Assembly: GCA_035538795.1 (NCBI GenBank)
Contig: DATLJS010000052.1
Location: 62,001-126,000 of the forward strand
Reading direction: 5' to 3'
From: JAJZGK01 sp035538795
GTDB taxonomy: Bacteria; Pseudomonadota; Alphaproteobacteria; Rhodospirillales; Magnetospirillaceae
DNA: 64,000 bases
This document shows, in pieces, positions 44,165 through 52,346 of this stretch (position 1 is the stretch's first letter; each line of letters begins with the position of its first letter). The notes beneath the pieces were generated by a model. That model made no database searches. It worked only from the letters and a program-made list of their open reading frames with translations, and was not told where the DNA came from. Both the position numbers and the translations under genes were made by a program.

Positions 44165-44857
44165 ATGACCGGCACTCTCAAGATTCTGATTATCCTCACG
44201 TCGCACGCGGTGATGGGGAATACCGGTCACCCGACAGGAGTCTGGTTCGAGGAATTGGCGACGCCTTATTACGCTTTCATCGACGCTGGGGCCGACGTGG
44301 ACATCGCCTCGATCGACGGCGGCAAGGTGCCGGTGGACCCGGCGTCCCAATCGGCTTCGGCCCAACCGGCCAGCGTCGCCCGCTTTCTCAAGGATCCTGC
44401 GGCCATGCGCAAGGTCGAGCATTCCCTGAAAATCGACAGCTTGAAGGCGGATGGCTATGCGGCGGTGTTTCTGCCCGGTGGTCACGGCACCATGTGGGAT
44501 TTGCCCGGCAGCACCGCTTTGGCCGATCTGCTGTCCAGCGCCTGGGACGGCGGCAAGGTTGTTGCCGCCGTCTGTCACGGCCCCGCCGGGTTGGTGAACG
44601 TCAAGGACGCCCAGGGGCGGTCGATCGTCGCCGGCCGCCGGGTCAGCGCCTTCACCAATGCGGAGGAGATGGCGGCGGGCTTCGACAAGGTCGTGCCCTT
44701 CATGCTGGAGACACGCATCCGCGAGTTGGGTGCGACTTATGTCAGCGGACCCGATTTCCAGCCTTTCGCTGTTCGTGACGGCAAGCTGGTGACAGGCCAG
44801 AATCCGGCCTCGTCCGAGGACACGGCGCGCTTGACCTTGCAAGCGGTCAGGGAGTGA
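44165..44857 (+). CDS. DJ-1/PfpI-family protein (Hsp31-like)
   Basis: A 230-residue protein of the class I glutamine amidotransferase-like superfamily. The nucleophile elbow AAVCHGPAGL has C137 followed by H138, and acidic residues lie near E29/E30 (VWFEELATPYYAF). The N-terminal HPTGVWFEE and AGADVDIASIDGG segments are typical of Hsp31/YhbO-like deglycase or glyoxalase III members. It probably handles reactive carbonyls, an inference supported by the OYE gene downstream. A terminator follows it. Confidence 0.88.
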   Translation: MTGTLKILIILTSHAVMGNTGHPTGVWFEELATPYYAFIDAGADVDIASIDGGKVPVDPASQSASAQPASVARFLKDPAAMRKVEHSLKIDSLKADGYAAVFLPGGHGTMWDLPGSTALADLLSSAWDGGKVVAAVCHGPAGLVNVKDAQGRSIVAGRRVSAFTNAEEMAAGFDKVVPFMLETRIRELGATYVSGPDFQPFAVRDGKLVTGQNPASSEDTARLTLQAVRE

Positions 44858-44876
44858 GGATCGCCGCCGCAGAAAG

Positions 44877-44912
44877 GCCGCCGCCATATCTTTGGCGGCG
44901 GCTTTTGGTGTT
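44877..44912 (+). terminator. Rho-independent terminator after DJ-1 gene
   Basis: The perfect 10-bp stem GCCGCCGCCA/TGGCGGCGGC (44877-44902) is followed by TTTTGGTGTTTT. It separates the SRPBCC-DJ-1 pair from the OYE gene, at least partly. Confidence 0.85.
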
Positions 44913-45070
44913 TTCGCCACCGCGAGGGTCGCAGCATGAGCATTGGCCTCGCGCACCGTTCAGCCGGTCGCTGTCCCTGCACGAAAGAGCCTTGGGAGTG
45001 CCGTGCGAGGCTATAGCGGCGCCGAAGATGGAGGCGCCTTTGATTTTATTTTTCAGACCGGAAAGGACCG

Positions 45071-46180
45071 ATGATGTCGGCATTGTTTACTCCGTTTAAG
45101 CTGAAGGACGTGACTTTGCGCAACCGCATTGCGGTGCCGCCCATGTGCCAGTACAGCGCCGTCGATGGCCTGACCAACGACTGGCATTGGGCGCATTACG
45201 CCGGCATCGCCCGCGGCGGCGCCGGGCTGGTGATCGTCGAGGCCACCGCCGTCTCGCCGGAAGGCCGCATCACGCCGGCCTGCGCGGGCTTGTGGAACGA
45301 CGCGCAGGCGGACGGGATGGCGCGTATCGCTTCGGCCATCAAGGCGGCGGGAGCCGTGCCCGGCATTCAGATCGGCCATGCCGGGCGTAAGGCCAGCGCC
45401 AACCGTCCCTGGGAGGGCGACGACCATATCTCCGAGTCCGACCCGCGCGGCTGGCAGACCATCTCGGCGTCGGCGACGGCCTTCGGAGGGCAGCTGTCCA
45501 AGGTGCCGCGCGAGATGACGGTCGAGGATATCGCCCGCGTGAAGTCCGACTTCGTGGCGGCGGCCCGGCGCGCCCGGACAGCCGGTTTCGAGTGGTTGGA
45601 ATTGCACTTCGCTCACGGTTATCTGGGGCAGAGCTTCTTCTCGACCTATGCCAACCAGCGTAGCGATCAATATGGCGGCGATTTCGCCGGGCGCAGCCGC
45701 TTTCTGCTGGAAACCTTGGCGGCGGTGCGCGAGGTCTGGCCGGAAAATCTGCCGTTGACCGCCCGTTTCGGCGTCATCGAATATGACGGCCGCGACGAGG
45801 AAACTTTGGCGGAATCCATTGAGCTGGTGAAGGCTTTCCGCGAACGGGGACTGGATATGCTGAACGTCAGCGTCTGCTTTTCCACCCCCAATGCAGATAT
45901 TCCCTGGGGACCGGGCTTCCTGGCGCCGATCGCCCAGCGGGTCCGCCGTGAGACCGGCTTGCCCGTGGCGTCGTCGTGGGGCATCGAATCGCCGGTCATC
46001 GCCGAGCGGGTGGTGGCCCAGGAACAGATGGATCTGGTGATGATCGGTCGCGCCATGTTGGCCGACCCCCATTATCCCTATCGCATGGCCCTGGCCTTGA
46101 GTGTTGCAAAACCGTCCTGGGTTCTGCCTGCGCCCTATGCTCATTGGCTGGAACGCTACCGCCTCCATCAGGCTGACTGA
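45071..46180 (+). CDS. Old Yellow Enzyme-family NADH:flavin oxidoreductase (YqjM-like)
   Basis: A 369-residue FMN-dependent ene-reductase. It starts MMSALFTPFKLKDVTLRNRI and has VPPMCQYSA, the substrate-binding His region IQIGHAGRKAS, EWLELHFAHGYLGQSFFS and the C-terminal MIGRAMLADPHYPYR. It belongs to the shorter, YqjM/thermophilic-like class that reduces activated alkenes such as enones, quinones and nitro compounds. It lies 213 bp downstream of the DJ-1 gene beyond a terminator, so it may have its own promoter. Confidence 0.92.
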   Translation: MMSALFTPFKLKDVTLRNRIAVPPMCQYSAVDGLTNDWHWAHYAGIARGGAGLVIVEATAVSPEGRITPACAGLWNDAQADGMARIASAIKAAGAVPGIQIGHAGRKASANRPWEGDDHISESDPRGWQTISASATAFGGQLSKVPREMTVEDIARVKSDFVAAARRARTAGFEWLELHFAHGYLGQSFFSTYANQRSDQYGGDFAGRSRFLLETLAAVREVWPENLPLTARFGVIEYDGRDEETLAESIELVKAFRERGLDMLNVSVCFSTPNADIPWGPGFLAPIAQRVRRETGLPVASSWGIESPVIAERVVAQEQMDLVMIGRAMLADPHYPYRMALALSVAKPSWVLPAPYAHWLERYRLHQAD

Positions 46181-46219
46181 CGAAGGCGCGGGGCGGGCAG
46201 GCCGCCGAGGCGCCGCTGA

Positions 46220-46729
46220 CTAGCGTCGTTCCTCGGGCGGTCTGTCCGACGCCAGCATAGCCAGGACGTTCATGGGCTGAAGTTTCGAGGCGGCGGCGAT
46301 CTCGGAGACCGATTGGCTCTCGTCGGCGGTCACGCCTTGGGTCTTCAGAAGGGCCACCGCCTGATCCGGGCTTTTGCCGAAAGCGACGGCGGCATCGCCG
46401 AGACTGGCTTTCTGCAGGGCGACGATGATGGACTTGGGGCCGCCCTGGACCGCGGGTGCGGCGCTTAGGCCGGTAAAGAGGATCGACGCCGCCAGAATGA
46501 CGGTGAAAGCCGACAGGGACGGACGCTTGCCGATATAGCCCGCCAGGCTTTTCCAGTGGCGGGCGGCATGCCAGCCGCCGATGGCGACAAAAAACAAACC
46601 AAGCCATTCATGGGCCGTGTGGAAAATGTTCTGTTCGAGATGAAAGAACAGAGCGACACCTGAAACCGCCACGATCATGAAAAGACCGGTGGCGGCGGGG
46701 GTGACGATCTCTCGCATGGTGAACTTCAT
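46220..46729 (-). CDS. DUF4405-like membrane protein with cytochrome-b-like histidines
   Basis: A 169-residue protein with three membrane helices (about 9-30, 41-58, 72-94). Histidines lie in and near the second helix (HTAHEWLGLFF and GGWHAARHW), a pattern of DUF4405/cytochrome-b-like proteins, followed by a 70-residue soluble tail. I chose the ATG at 46729 (MKFTMREIVTPAATG); the long upstream frame overlaps the response regulator and is spurious. It is divergent from the two-component genes (181 bp between starts). Heme binding and function are inferred only. Confidence 0.78.
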   Translation of the reverse strand: MKFTMREIVTPAATGLFMIVAVSGVALFFHLEQNIFHTAHEWLGLFFVAIGGWHAARHWKSLAGYIGKRPSLSAFTVILAASILFTGLSAAPAVQGGPKSIIVALQKASLGDAAVAFGKSPDQAVALLKTQGVTADESQSVSEIAAASKLQPMNVLAMLASDRPPEERR

Positions 46730-46910
46730 TGTCTTTGCCTTATTCCTGATGCCCGCCGGTGATGATAAAGCGGTATGAGGCATAAGGTTTGTCTCGTTCG
46801 TGCGGCTGTGTTTCCATTTGTAACCGGCCAAGCCCTTGCGACAATCAGGTACAATTTTTCCCAGGGAGCCCAGGGCGTTTCCGCGCATAGTAAAAGCGCG
46901 GAGGAGGCAG

Positions 46911-47639
46911 ATGATGGAAAAAGTCCCGCATATTCTGGTGGTCGACGACAGCAGGGAAATTCGTGAGCCGCTGGCGAAGTACCTGACCAAGATGTCCTTG
47001 CGGGTGAGCGTCGCGGGAGACGGCAAAGCCATGCGCCAGATTCTGGCGGGGGCGGCCATTGATCTTGTCATTTTGGACGTGATGCTGCCGGGCGAAAGCG
47101 GGCTGGAGCTTTGCCGCGATCTGCATGAAAGCGGCACTCCCGTCATCATGCTGACGGCCATGACCGAAGAGGCGGACCGGATCGTCGGGCTGGAAATGGG
47201 AGCCGACGATTACGTCTGCAAACCGTTCAGCCCGCGGGAATTGCTGGCCCGCATCAAAGGAGTTCTGCGCCGGGCCGGGCCGGGGCGGAGCCAGAGCAAC
47301 TCTCTGGCCGGCAAACGGGTCCGCTTCGATAAATGGGTCTTCGACCTGACCAGCCGGGAACTGGTCGGTCCGGACGGAGTCAGCATGGCCTTGAGTGCCG
47401 CTGAATTCCGTCTTTTGGAAGTTCTGGCGGAACGGCCCGGCCAAACCCTGAACCGGGATCAGTTGCTGGATCTGAGCGTCGGCCGGGCGGCCGAGCCCTT
47501 CGACCGCAGCATCGACAACATCGTCAGCCGCCTGCGCAAGAAGATCGAGGACGATCCCAAGACGCCGCGCATCATCAAGACGGTCTGGGGCGAAGGCTAT
47601 TGCCTGTCGGTGCCGGTCGAAGAGGCAGGGGCGCGATGA
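46911..47639 (+). CDS. OmpR-family two-component response regulator
   Basis: A 242-residue regulator with receiver domain (residues about 6-120, acidic pair D12-D13, phosphoacceptor D56 in VILDVMLPG, K in CKPFSPREL). A winged-helix DNA-binding domain follows (about 145-235, with SIDNIVSRLRKKIEDDPKTP and TVWGEGYCL). ATG at 46911, or 46914, follows GAGGAGG. Its stop overlaps the sensor kinase start by 4 bp, so the pair is cotranscribed. Targets may include the flanking redox genes. Confidence 0.93.
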   Translation: MMEKVPHILVVDDSREIREPLAKYLTKMSLRVSVAGDGKAMRQILAGAAIDLVILDVMLPGESGLELCRDLHESGTPVIMLTAMTEEADRIVGLEMGADDYVCKPFSPRELLARIKGVLRRAGPGRSQSNSLAGKRVRFDKWVFDLTSRELVGPDGVSMALSAAEFRLLEVLAERPGQTLNRDQLLDLSVGRAAEPFDRSIDNIVSRLRKKIEDDPKTPRIIKTVWGEGYCLSVPVEEAGAR

Positions 47640-49015
47640 CCATCCTGCCGAAGCGGATCTTTCCGCGATTGGTCGTTCTGCTGCTGGTGGTCACCGCCTT
47701 GTCGCAGGCGTTCAGTCTTCAAGAGGCGTTGGAAGGGGGGCACCGTACCCACAGAAGTTTGGTGCGCAGCCAGATATTCGAACAGGTGGAGGCGACGCTG
47801 CGGCTTTTAAGCTTCACTCCGTCCGTGGACTGGCGGACGACGCTGGATCATCTGAGTCTGGCCGATCTTTGCTATTCCCTGACCTCGGCGCCGCAGGTGG
47901 CGGGAGACAACGTCGCCGCCGACCGCGTCGCCCAGCGGCTGCAAAATCTGCTCGGGCCTTACAGCAGCGGGGCGTCCCGGCTGGCGATCCTGGAAAAACC
48001 GACGGCGGCTTGCGACGCTTACGTGCCTGTCAGTGGCATACCGTTCAACGGCAGGCCGAACCATCATCATGCTTTCAGCGGATTGGTGATTTCCGTGCCT
48101 TTGGCGGATGGGCGCTGGCTGAACGCCAATGCCCGTCTGGTCATACCGTCCATCTGGGAGAGTCTGCCGATTTTATCCATCCTCAGCATGCTGGCGGCGA
48201 CCATTCTGGTGGTTTTCTGGGTGGTCAGCCATGAAACCCGCAGCCTGCGGCGTCTGGCCTCGGCCGTTGAAGGTTTCGGCCGAGGGCAGACGGTCGCCGA
48301 CGTGCCGGAAACCGGTCCCAGCGAGGTCGTGGGGCTGATCCGTGCCTTCAACACCATGCAGGACCGCCTGACCCGTTTCATTCAGGACCGCACCCGGCTT
48401 TTGGCCGCCATCAGTCATGATCTGCGCACGCCTTTGACCAGTCTGCGTCTGAAAGCCGAATTGCTCGACAACAGTGAAGTGGCCGATCAGATGATCTCGA
48501 CCATCGAAGAGATGGGGGCGATCGTGCAGTCGACGCTGGATTTCGCCCGCACCGAGGCCAAAGCCGAAGCGAACCGCAGCGTCGATCTGACCTCGCTGGT
48601 CGACAGTCTGGTCGAGGACATGGCGGAGCTGGGGCAGAGCGTGCGTTTCGAGGAATCGCCGCGGATCAATGTGCAGTGCCGGCCGACGGCCATTCGCCGG
48701 GGTGTGCGCAATCTGATCGAGAACGCCATCCGCTATGGCGGCAGCGCCTTGGTCCGCTGCCGCGTCACCCAGGATTTCGCCATCGTCGAAATCGATGACG
48801 AAGGACCGGGGATTCCCCCAGAGTCCTTGGCCGAGGTGATCAAGCCGTTCGTGCGCCTGGAGGGATCGCGCAATTCTGCGACCGGCGGGGTCGGGCTGGG
48901 ATTGGCGATCGTCAACGATATCGTCGCCGCTCATGGCGGCAATCTGATCTTGGAAAACAAGGTCAAAGGGTTGCGCGCCACCCTGCGCATCGCTTTGCCG
49001 CAGCCCCGACCTTAG
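47636..49015 (+). CDS. Sensor histidine kinase
   Basis: A 459-residue EnvZ-like kinase. Membrane helices at about 8-28 and 178-198 bracket a 150-residue periplasmic sensor domain with a His cluster (GRPNHHHAF near residue 140-147). HAMP (about 199-250), the dimerisation domain with H261 in ISHDLRTPLTSLR, and an ATPase domain with DDEGPGIPPE and GGVGLGLAIVNDI follow. The signal is unknown; the histidine cluster could bind metal or heme. Confidence 0.93.
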   Translation: MTILPKRIFPRLVVLLLVVTALSQAFSLQEALEGGHRTHRSLVRSQIFEQVEATLRLLSFTPSVDWRTTLDHLSLADLCYSLTSAPQVAGDNVAADRVAQRLQNLLGPYSSGASRLAILEKPTAACDAYVPVSGIPFNGRPNHHHAFSGLVISVPLADGRWLNANARLVIPSIWESLPILSILSMLAATILVVFWVVSHETRSLRRLASAVEGFGRGQTVADVPETGPSEVVGLIRAFNTMQDRLTRFIQDRTRLLAAISHDLRTPLTSLRLKAELLDNSEVADQMISTIEEMGAIVQSTLDFARTEAKAEANRSVDLTSLVDSLVEDMAELGQSVRFEESPRINVQCRPTAIRRGVRNLIENAIRYGGSALVRCRVTQDFAIVEIDDEGPGIPPESLAEVIKPFVRLEGSRNSATGGVGLGLAIVNDIVAAHGGNLILENKVKGLRATLRIALPQPRP

Positions 49016-49157
49016 TATTAGAATTATGTATTTATTTGTCGTGGCAGCACGGCTGTTACGTATTGCTACAATTTCAGAACAGGGCTGACAAACTTTAAGG
49101 CGTCTGATGCCATAGGTTGTCCGTATTGGTTTTTCACAATGTGCGGACAGTTTCGAC

Positions 49158-49607
49158 ATGAAAAAACATTTTTCCATGTTCGCGGTCTCGGCGCTGATTT
49201 TCGGTTCGGTCATGGGATTCGTCACGGCGGTTGCCGCCGCCGACCCGATTGCGGATCGCGTTCATGGCTTCAAGGCCAGCAAGCATTCGGTCGAAGACAT
49301 CAAGGACGACCTGAATGCCGGAGACATTCTTGCCATCAGCGCGTTGGCCAATTCTTTGGCGGATTTCGGCGCCCGCATTCCCAGTCTTTTCCCGCCGGGC
49401 AGCAATCAGGGCAAGACCGACGCCCGCAGCGAAATCTGGACGAATTTTCCCGATTTCGAGGGGAAGGCGAAAACCTTTGAAACCAGCGCCCGGGAATTGG
49501 CCGACCTGACCAAGACCGGTACGGCCGATAAGGCGCAGGTGGCCGGCACGTTCGCCAAGGTGGTGGACAGCTGCAAGTCCTGTCATCGGTCCTACAAGGA
49601 AGATTGA
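49158..49607 (+). CDS. Cytochrome c' (class II cytochrome c)
   Basis: A 149-residue periplasmic protein. The signal peptide covers about residues 1-28 (cleavage after VAAA), followed by a helical body and a C-terminal heme motif CKSCH (C139, C142, H143), the class II pattern with heme near the C-terminus. The length and C-terminal heme point to cytochrome c'-type proteins, some of which bind NO or act as electron carriers. Its stop overlaps the following cytochrome b start by 4 bp. Confidence 0.88.
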   Translation: MKKHFSMFAVSALIFGSVMGFVTAVAAADPIADRVHGFKASKHSVEDIKDDLNAGDILAISALANSLADFGARIPSLFPPGSNQGKTDARSEIWTNFPDFEGKAKTFETSARELADLTKTGTADKAQVAGTFAKVVDSCKSCHRSYKED

Positions 49608-50269
49608 CTTTGCGCGGTTTGGCGACCACGCGCCTCAAGATTTGGGACATGCCGGTCAGGCTGTTTCATTGGGCCCTGGTGGCGGCCTTTCTGCTCTGCG
49701 GCGTCAGCGGCTTCCTGGGGCGCATGGAGCTTCACGCCCTGGCGGGCGAAGCCGTTCTGGCGCTGGTGCTGTTTCGTGCCGGGTGGGGATTGGCCGGCAG
49801 CCAAACCGCGCGTTTCAGCGATTTCGTCAAAGGGCCGTCGGCGGTGCTGGCCTATCTGCGCGATCATCGCTCCCATCGGATCGGCCACAACCCCCTGGGC
49901 GGCTGGATGGTGGTGGCGCTGTTGGCCGTGCTGGCTTTGCAGGCCGGTTTAGGCTTGGCGGGCAATGACGATGTGCTGTTCGATGGGCCTTGGGCGCATC
50001 TGCTGCCGAAGCGGATGTCCGATGCCGCTACGGGCTTTCATCGTGTCTTGGTCTGGGGCTTGATGGCGATGGCGGCGGCGCATGTGCTAGCGGTAATCGT
50101 CCACCGGATTTTCTTTCAGGAAAACCTTGTCTGGCCGATGATCGCCGGCTGGAAGACGGTGACGGTCGAAGACGCGGCAAAAAAGTCTATTCCGGCCAAC
50201 CCGCTCCGGGCGCTGGCGGTTGCCGCTGCCAGCTTGTTTCTCGTGTGGTGGATGATTTCCGCTTCCTGA
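49604..50269 (+). CDS. Cytochrome b561-like membrane protein
   Basis: A 221-residue membrane protein with four to five hydrophobic helices. Heme-ligand-type histidines lie in DMPVRLFHWALV, MELHALAGEAV, GFHRVLVWGL and AAHVLAVIVHRIFF, the pattern of the di-heme cytochrome b561 / Ni-Fe hydrogenase cytochrome b family. The TTG start at 49604 overlaps the cytochrome c' stop (TTGA). It probably passes electrons between the quinone pool and the cotranscribed cytochrome c'. Confidence 0.88.
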   Translation: MTLRGLATTRLKIWDMPVRLFHWALVAAFLLCGVSGFLGRMELHALAGEAVLALVLFRAGWGLAGSQTARFSDFVKGPSAVLAYLRDHRSHRIGHNPLGGWMVVALLAVLALQAGLGLAGNDDVLFDGPWAHLLPKRMSDAATGFHRVLVWGLMAMAAAHVLAVIVHRIFFQENLVWPMIAGWKTVTVEDAAKKSIPANPLRALAVAAASLFLVWWMISAS

Positions 50270-50320
50270 TCAGGCGGGCGGCCGGGACCGCTGCTGCGGC
50301 TCCGGCCTTTCTCTCGGCCC

Positions 50321-50773
50321 TCAGACTTCACGGACGGAGGTCTCGGTCGCCACCAGAACCGGGCAGGGAGCCTGTTCGAGAATGGAGGCGCAGGTCGAGG
50401 AATCGAAGAGTCGCTCCCAGAAAGACAGGTGCCGGTGCCCGACGACGATCAGATCGGCGCCGATGACGCCGGCCTGATGGATGATCGTTTGTGCGGAATT
50501 GCCGAAGGCGACATGCCCCTCGGCGGCGACGCCGCGTTCGCTCAAATAGGCCGTGCCGGTCTTGACCGTGTCGTGGGCGCGCACGTCCAAGCTTTCGACG
50601 GAAAGATCGGTGGCTCCGGCCATGCCGCCCGAGACGGCGGGCAAAGGATCGATGACGCTGACGACGTGCAGTTTGGCGCCGCTTTCCGTCCGGAAGAGCG
50701 TCAGGGCAAGATCCAGCACCTGGGTCGTCTGCTCTCCGCCGTCGATGGCCACGAGAATGGTTTTGAAATTCAT
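50321..50773 (-). CDS. Universal stress protein (UspA family)
   Basis: A 150-residue single Usp domain. It begins MNFKTILVAIDGGEQTTQVL and has the C-terminal ATP-binding type motif VVGHRHLSFWERLFDSSTCA, a variant of the G-2x-G-9x-G(S/T) pattern. Usp proteins are small cytosolic stress-response factors. It follows the EmrB gene by 15 bp on the same strand, so it appears to be the last gene of the efflux operon. Confidence 0.9.
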   Translation of the reverse strand: MNFKTILVAIDGGEQTTQVLDLALTLFRTESGAKLHVVSVIDPLPAVSGGMAGATDLSVESLDVRAHDTVKTGTAYLSERGVAAEGHVAFGNSAQTIIHQAGVIGADLIVVGHRHLSFWERLFDSSTCASILEQAPCPVLVATETSVREV

Positions 50774-50788
50774 GATGACGTTCTCCCG

Positions 50789-52330
50789 TTAATGCGCGCC
50801 GCCGGCATCGGCGGAGGCGCTGCCGTGGCGGACTGGATGCGACAGCCAGATCAGGCCGATCAGGCCGATGAACAATGCGCCGGAAATCCAGAAAAGATCG
50901 GTGGCGGACATGATAAATGCCTGGTGCATGATTTCGTTGTCCAATAGGCCGTAGACCTGTTCCGCCGTCAGATGAAGGCTGCGGGCCATGTTTTCGAACT
51001 GCGCCGTTTCGGCCGAGAACGGCGTGACGCTTTCCGTCATATAGGCGTGGTGACGGGTGGCGCCGTCCTCCCACAGGGTGCTCCAGACCGAGGCGGCGAA
51101 CGATCCGGCCATGATGCGTGAAAAGTTATAGAGGCCCGATGCCGCCGGGATGCGTTGAGGCTCCAGCCCCGACAGGATCACCGTGGTCAGCGAGATGAAG
51201 AACGTCGCCATGGCCACGCCTTGAAGCAGATGGGTGGCGGCGATGTCGCCGGGAGCGACGTCGGGGCTGAAGGTGCCACGCCAGAAGCCGCAGCCGGCGA
51301 ATACCAGAAAGGCGATGGTGGCGAAAAGCCTGGGATCGACCTTTGAGATGTTCTTGCCGACGACCGGCGACAGGATGACGGCGAAGATGCCGACCGGCGC
51401 GGTCACCAATCCGGCCCAGGTGGCGGTATAGCCCATGGTGCGTTGAAGCCACATGGGAATCAGCACCAGATTGCCGAAAAAGGCCGCGTAACCGATGGTG
51501 ATGGCCAGGGTGCCCGTGGCGAAATTCCGCCTCTTGAACAGGCTCAGGTCGACGATGGGATGGGCCTCGGTCAACTCCCAGATGACGAAGAAGGTGAAAG
51601 CGATGATGGCGACGACGCTCAAACCGACGATGAACGAGGAATTGAACCAGTCCAGTTCCTTGCCCTTGTCCAACAGGATTTGAACGGCGCCGACCCAAAT
51701 CACCAGCAGCCCGAGGCCGATCTTGTCGATGGGCAGGCGGCGGGTTTCACTTTCCCGGCCTTTCAGGACGACGAAGCTGAACCAGGCCGACAGCAGGCCG
51801 ATGGGAACGTTGATGTAGAAAATCCACGGCCATGAAACGTTGTCGGTAAGCCAACCGCCGAGAACCGGCCCCATGACCGGGGCGACCACCGTGGTCATGG
51901 ACCACAGGGCGATGGCCATGCCGGCTTTGGCTTTCGGGTAGCATTGCAGCAGCAGGGCTTGCGACAGGGGAATCATCGGCCCGGCGACCAGACCTTGCAG
52001 GGCGCGGAAAGCCAGCAGGGTTTCCAGATTGGTGGCGACGCCGCACAGAAGCGAGGTCAGGGCGAACAGCAGGACCGAGCCCAGGAACAGGCGCAATTGC
52101 CCGACCCGCATCACCAGCCAGCCGGTCAGCGGCACGGCGATGGCGTTGGAGACGCCGAAAGAGGTGATGACCCAGGTGCCTTGGCTGGCGCTGACCCCCA
52201 GGTCGCCGGCGATGGTGGTCAGCGCCACGTTGGCGATGGTGGTGTCCAGCACGTTCATGAAGGTCGCCAGCGACAGGGCGACGGTCGCCAAGGCGAGCCG
52301 TCCGCCGGTCAATGGAGGAAATGGGAGCAT
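50789..52330 (-). CDS. EmrB/QacA-family MFS drug efflux transporter (DHA2)
   Basis: A 513-residue major facilitator with about 14 membrane helices. It shows the DHA2 signatures LDTTIANVALTTIAGDLG near residue 28-45 and GPVLGGWLTDNVSWPWIFYI (motif C region). It is expected to export hydrophobic drugs in a tripartite pump with the upstream EmrA-like adaptor and NodT-type outer membrane channel, spaced 16-26 bp apart. No substrate can be predicted. Confidence 0.94.
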   Translation of the reverse strand: MLPFPPLTGGRLALATVALSLATFMNVLDTTIANVALTTIAGDLGVSASQGTWVITSFGVSNAIAVPLTGWLVMRVGQLRLFLGSVLLFALTSLLCGVATNLETLLAFRALQGLVAGPMIPLSQALLLQCYPKAKAGMAIALWSMTTVVAPVMGPVLGGWLTDNVSWPWIFYINVPIGLLSAWFSFVVLKGRESETRRLPIDKIGLGLLVIWVGAVQILLDKGKELDWFNSSFIVGLSVVAIIAFTFFVIWELTEAHPIVDLSLFKRRNFATGTLAITIGYAAFFGNLVLIPMWLQRTMGYTATWAGLVTAPVGIFAVILSPVVGKNISKVDPRLFATIAFLVFAGCGFWRGTFSPDVAPGDIAATHLLQGVAMATFFISLTTVILSGLEPQRIPAASGLYNFSRIMAGSFAASVWSTLWEDGATRHHAYMTESVTPFSAETAQFENMARSLHLTAEQVYGLLDNEIMHQAFIMSATDLFWISGALFIGLIGLIWLSHPVRHGSASADAGGAH

Positions 52331-52346
52331 GGCGCGTCTCCGGCCG

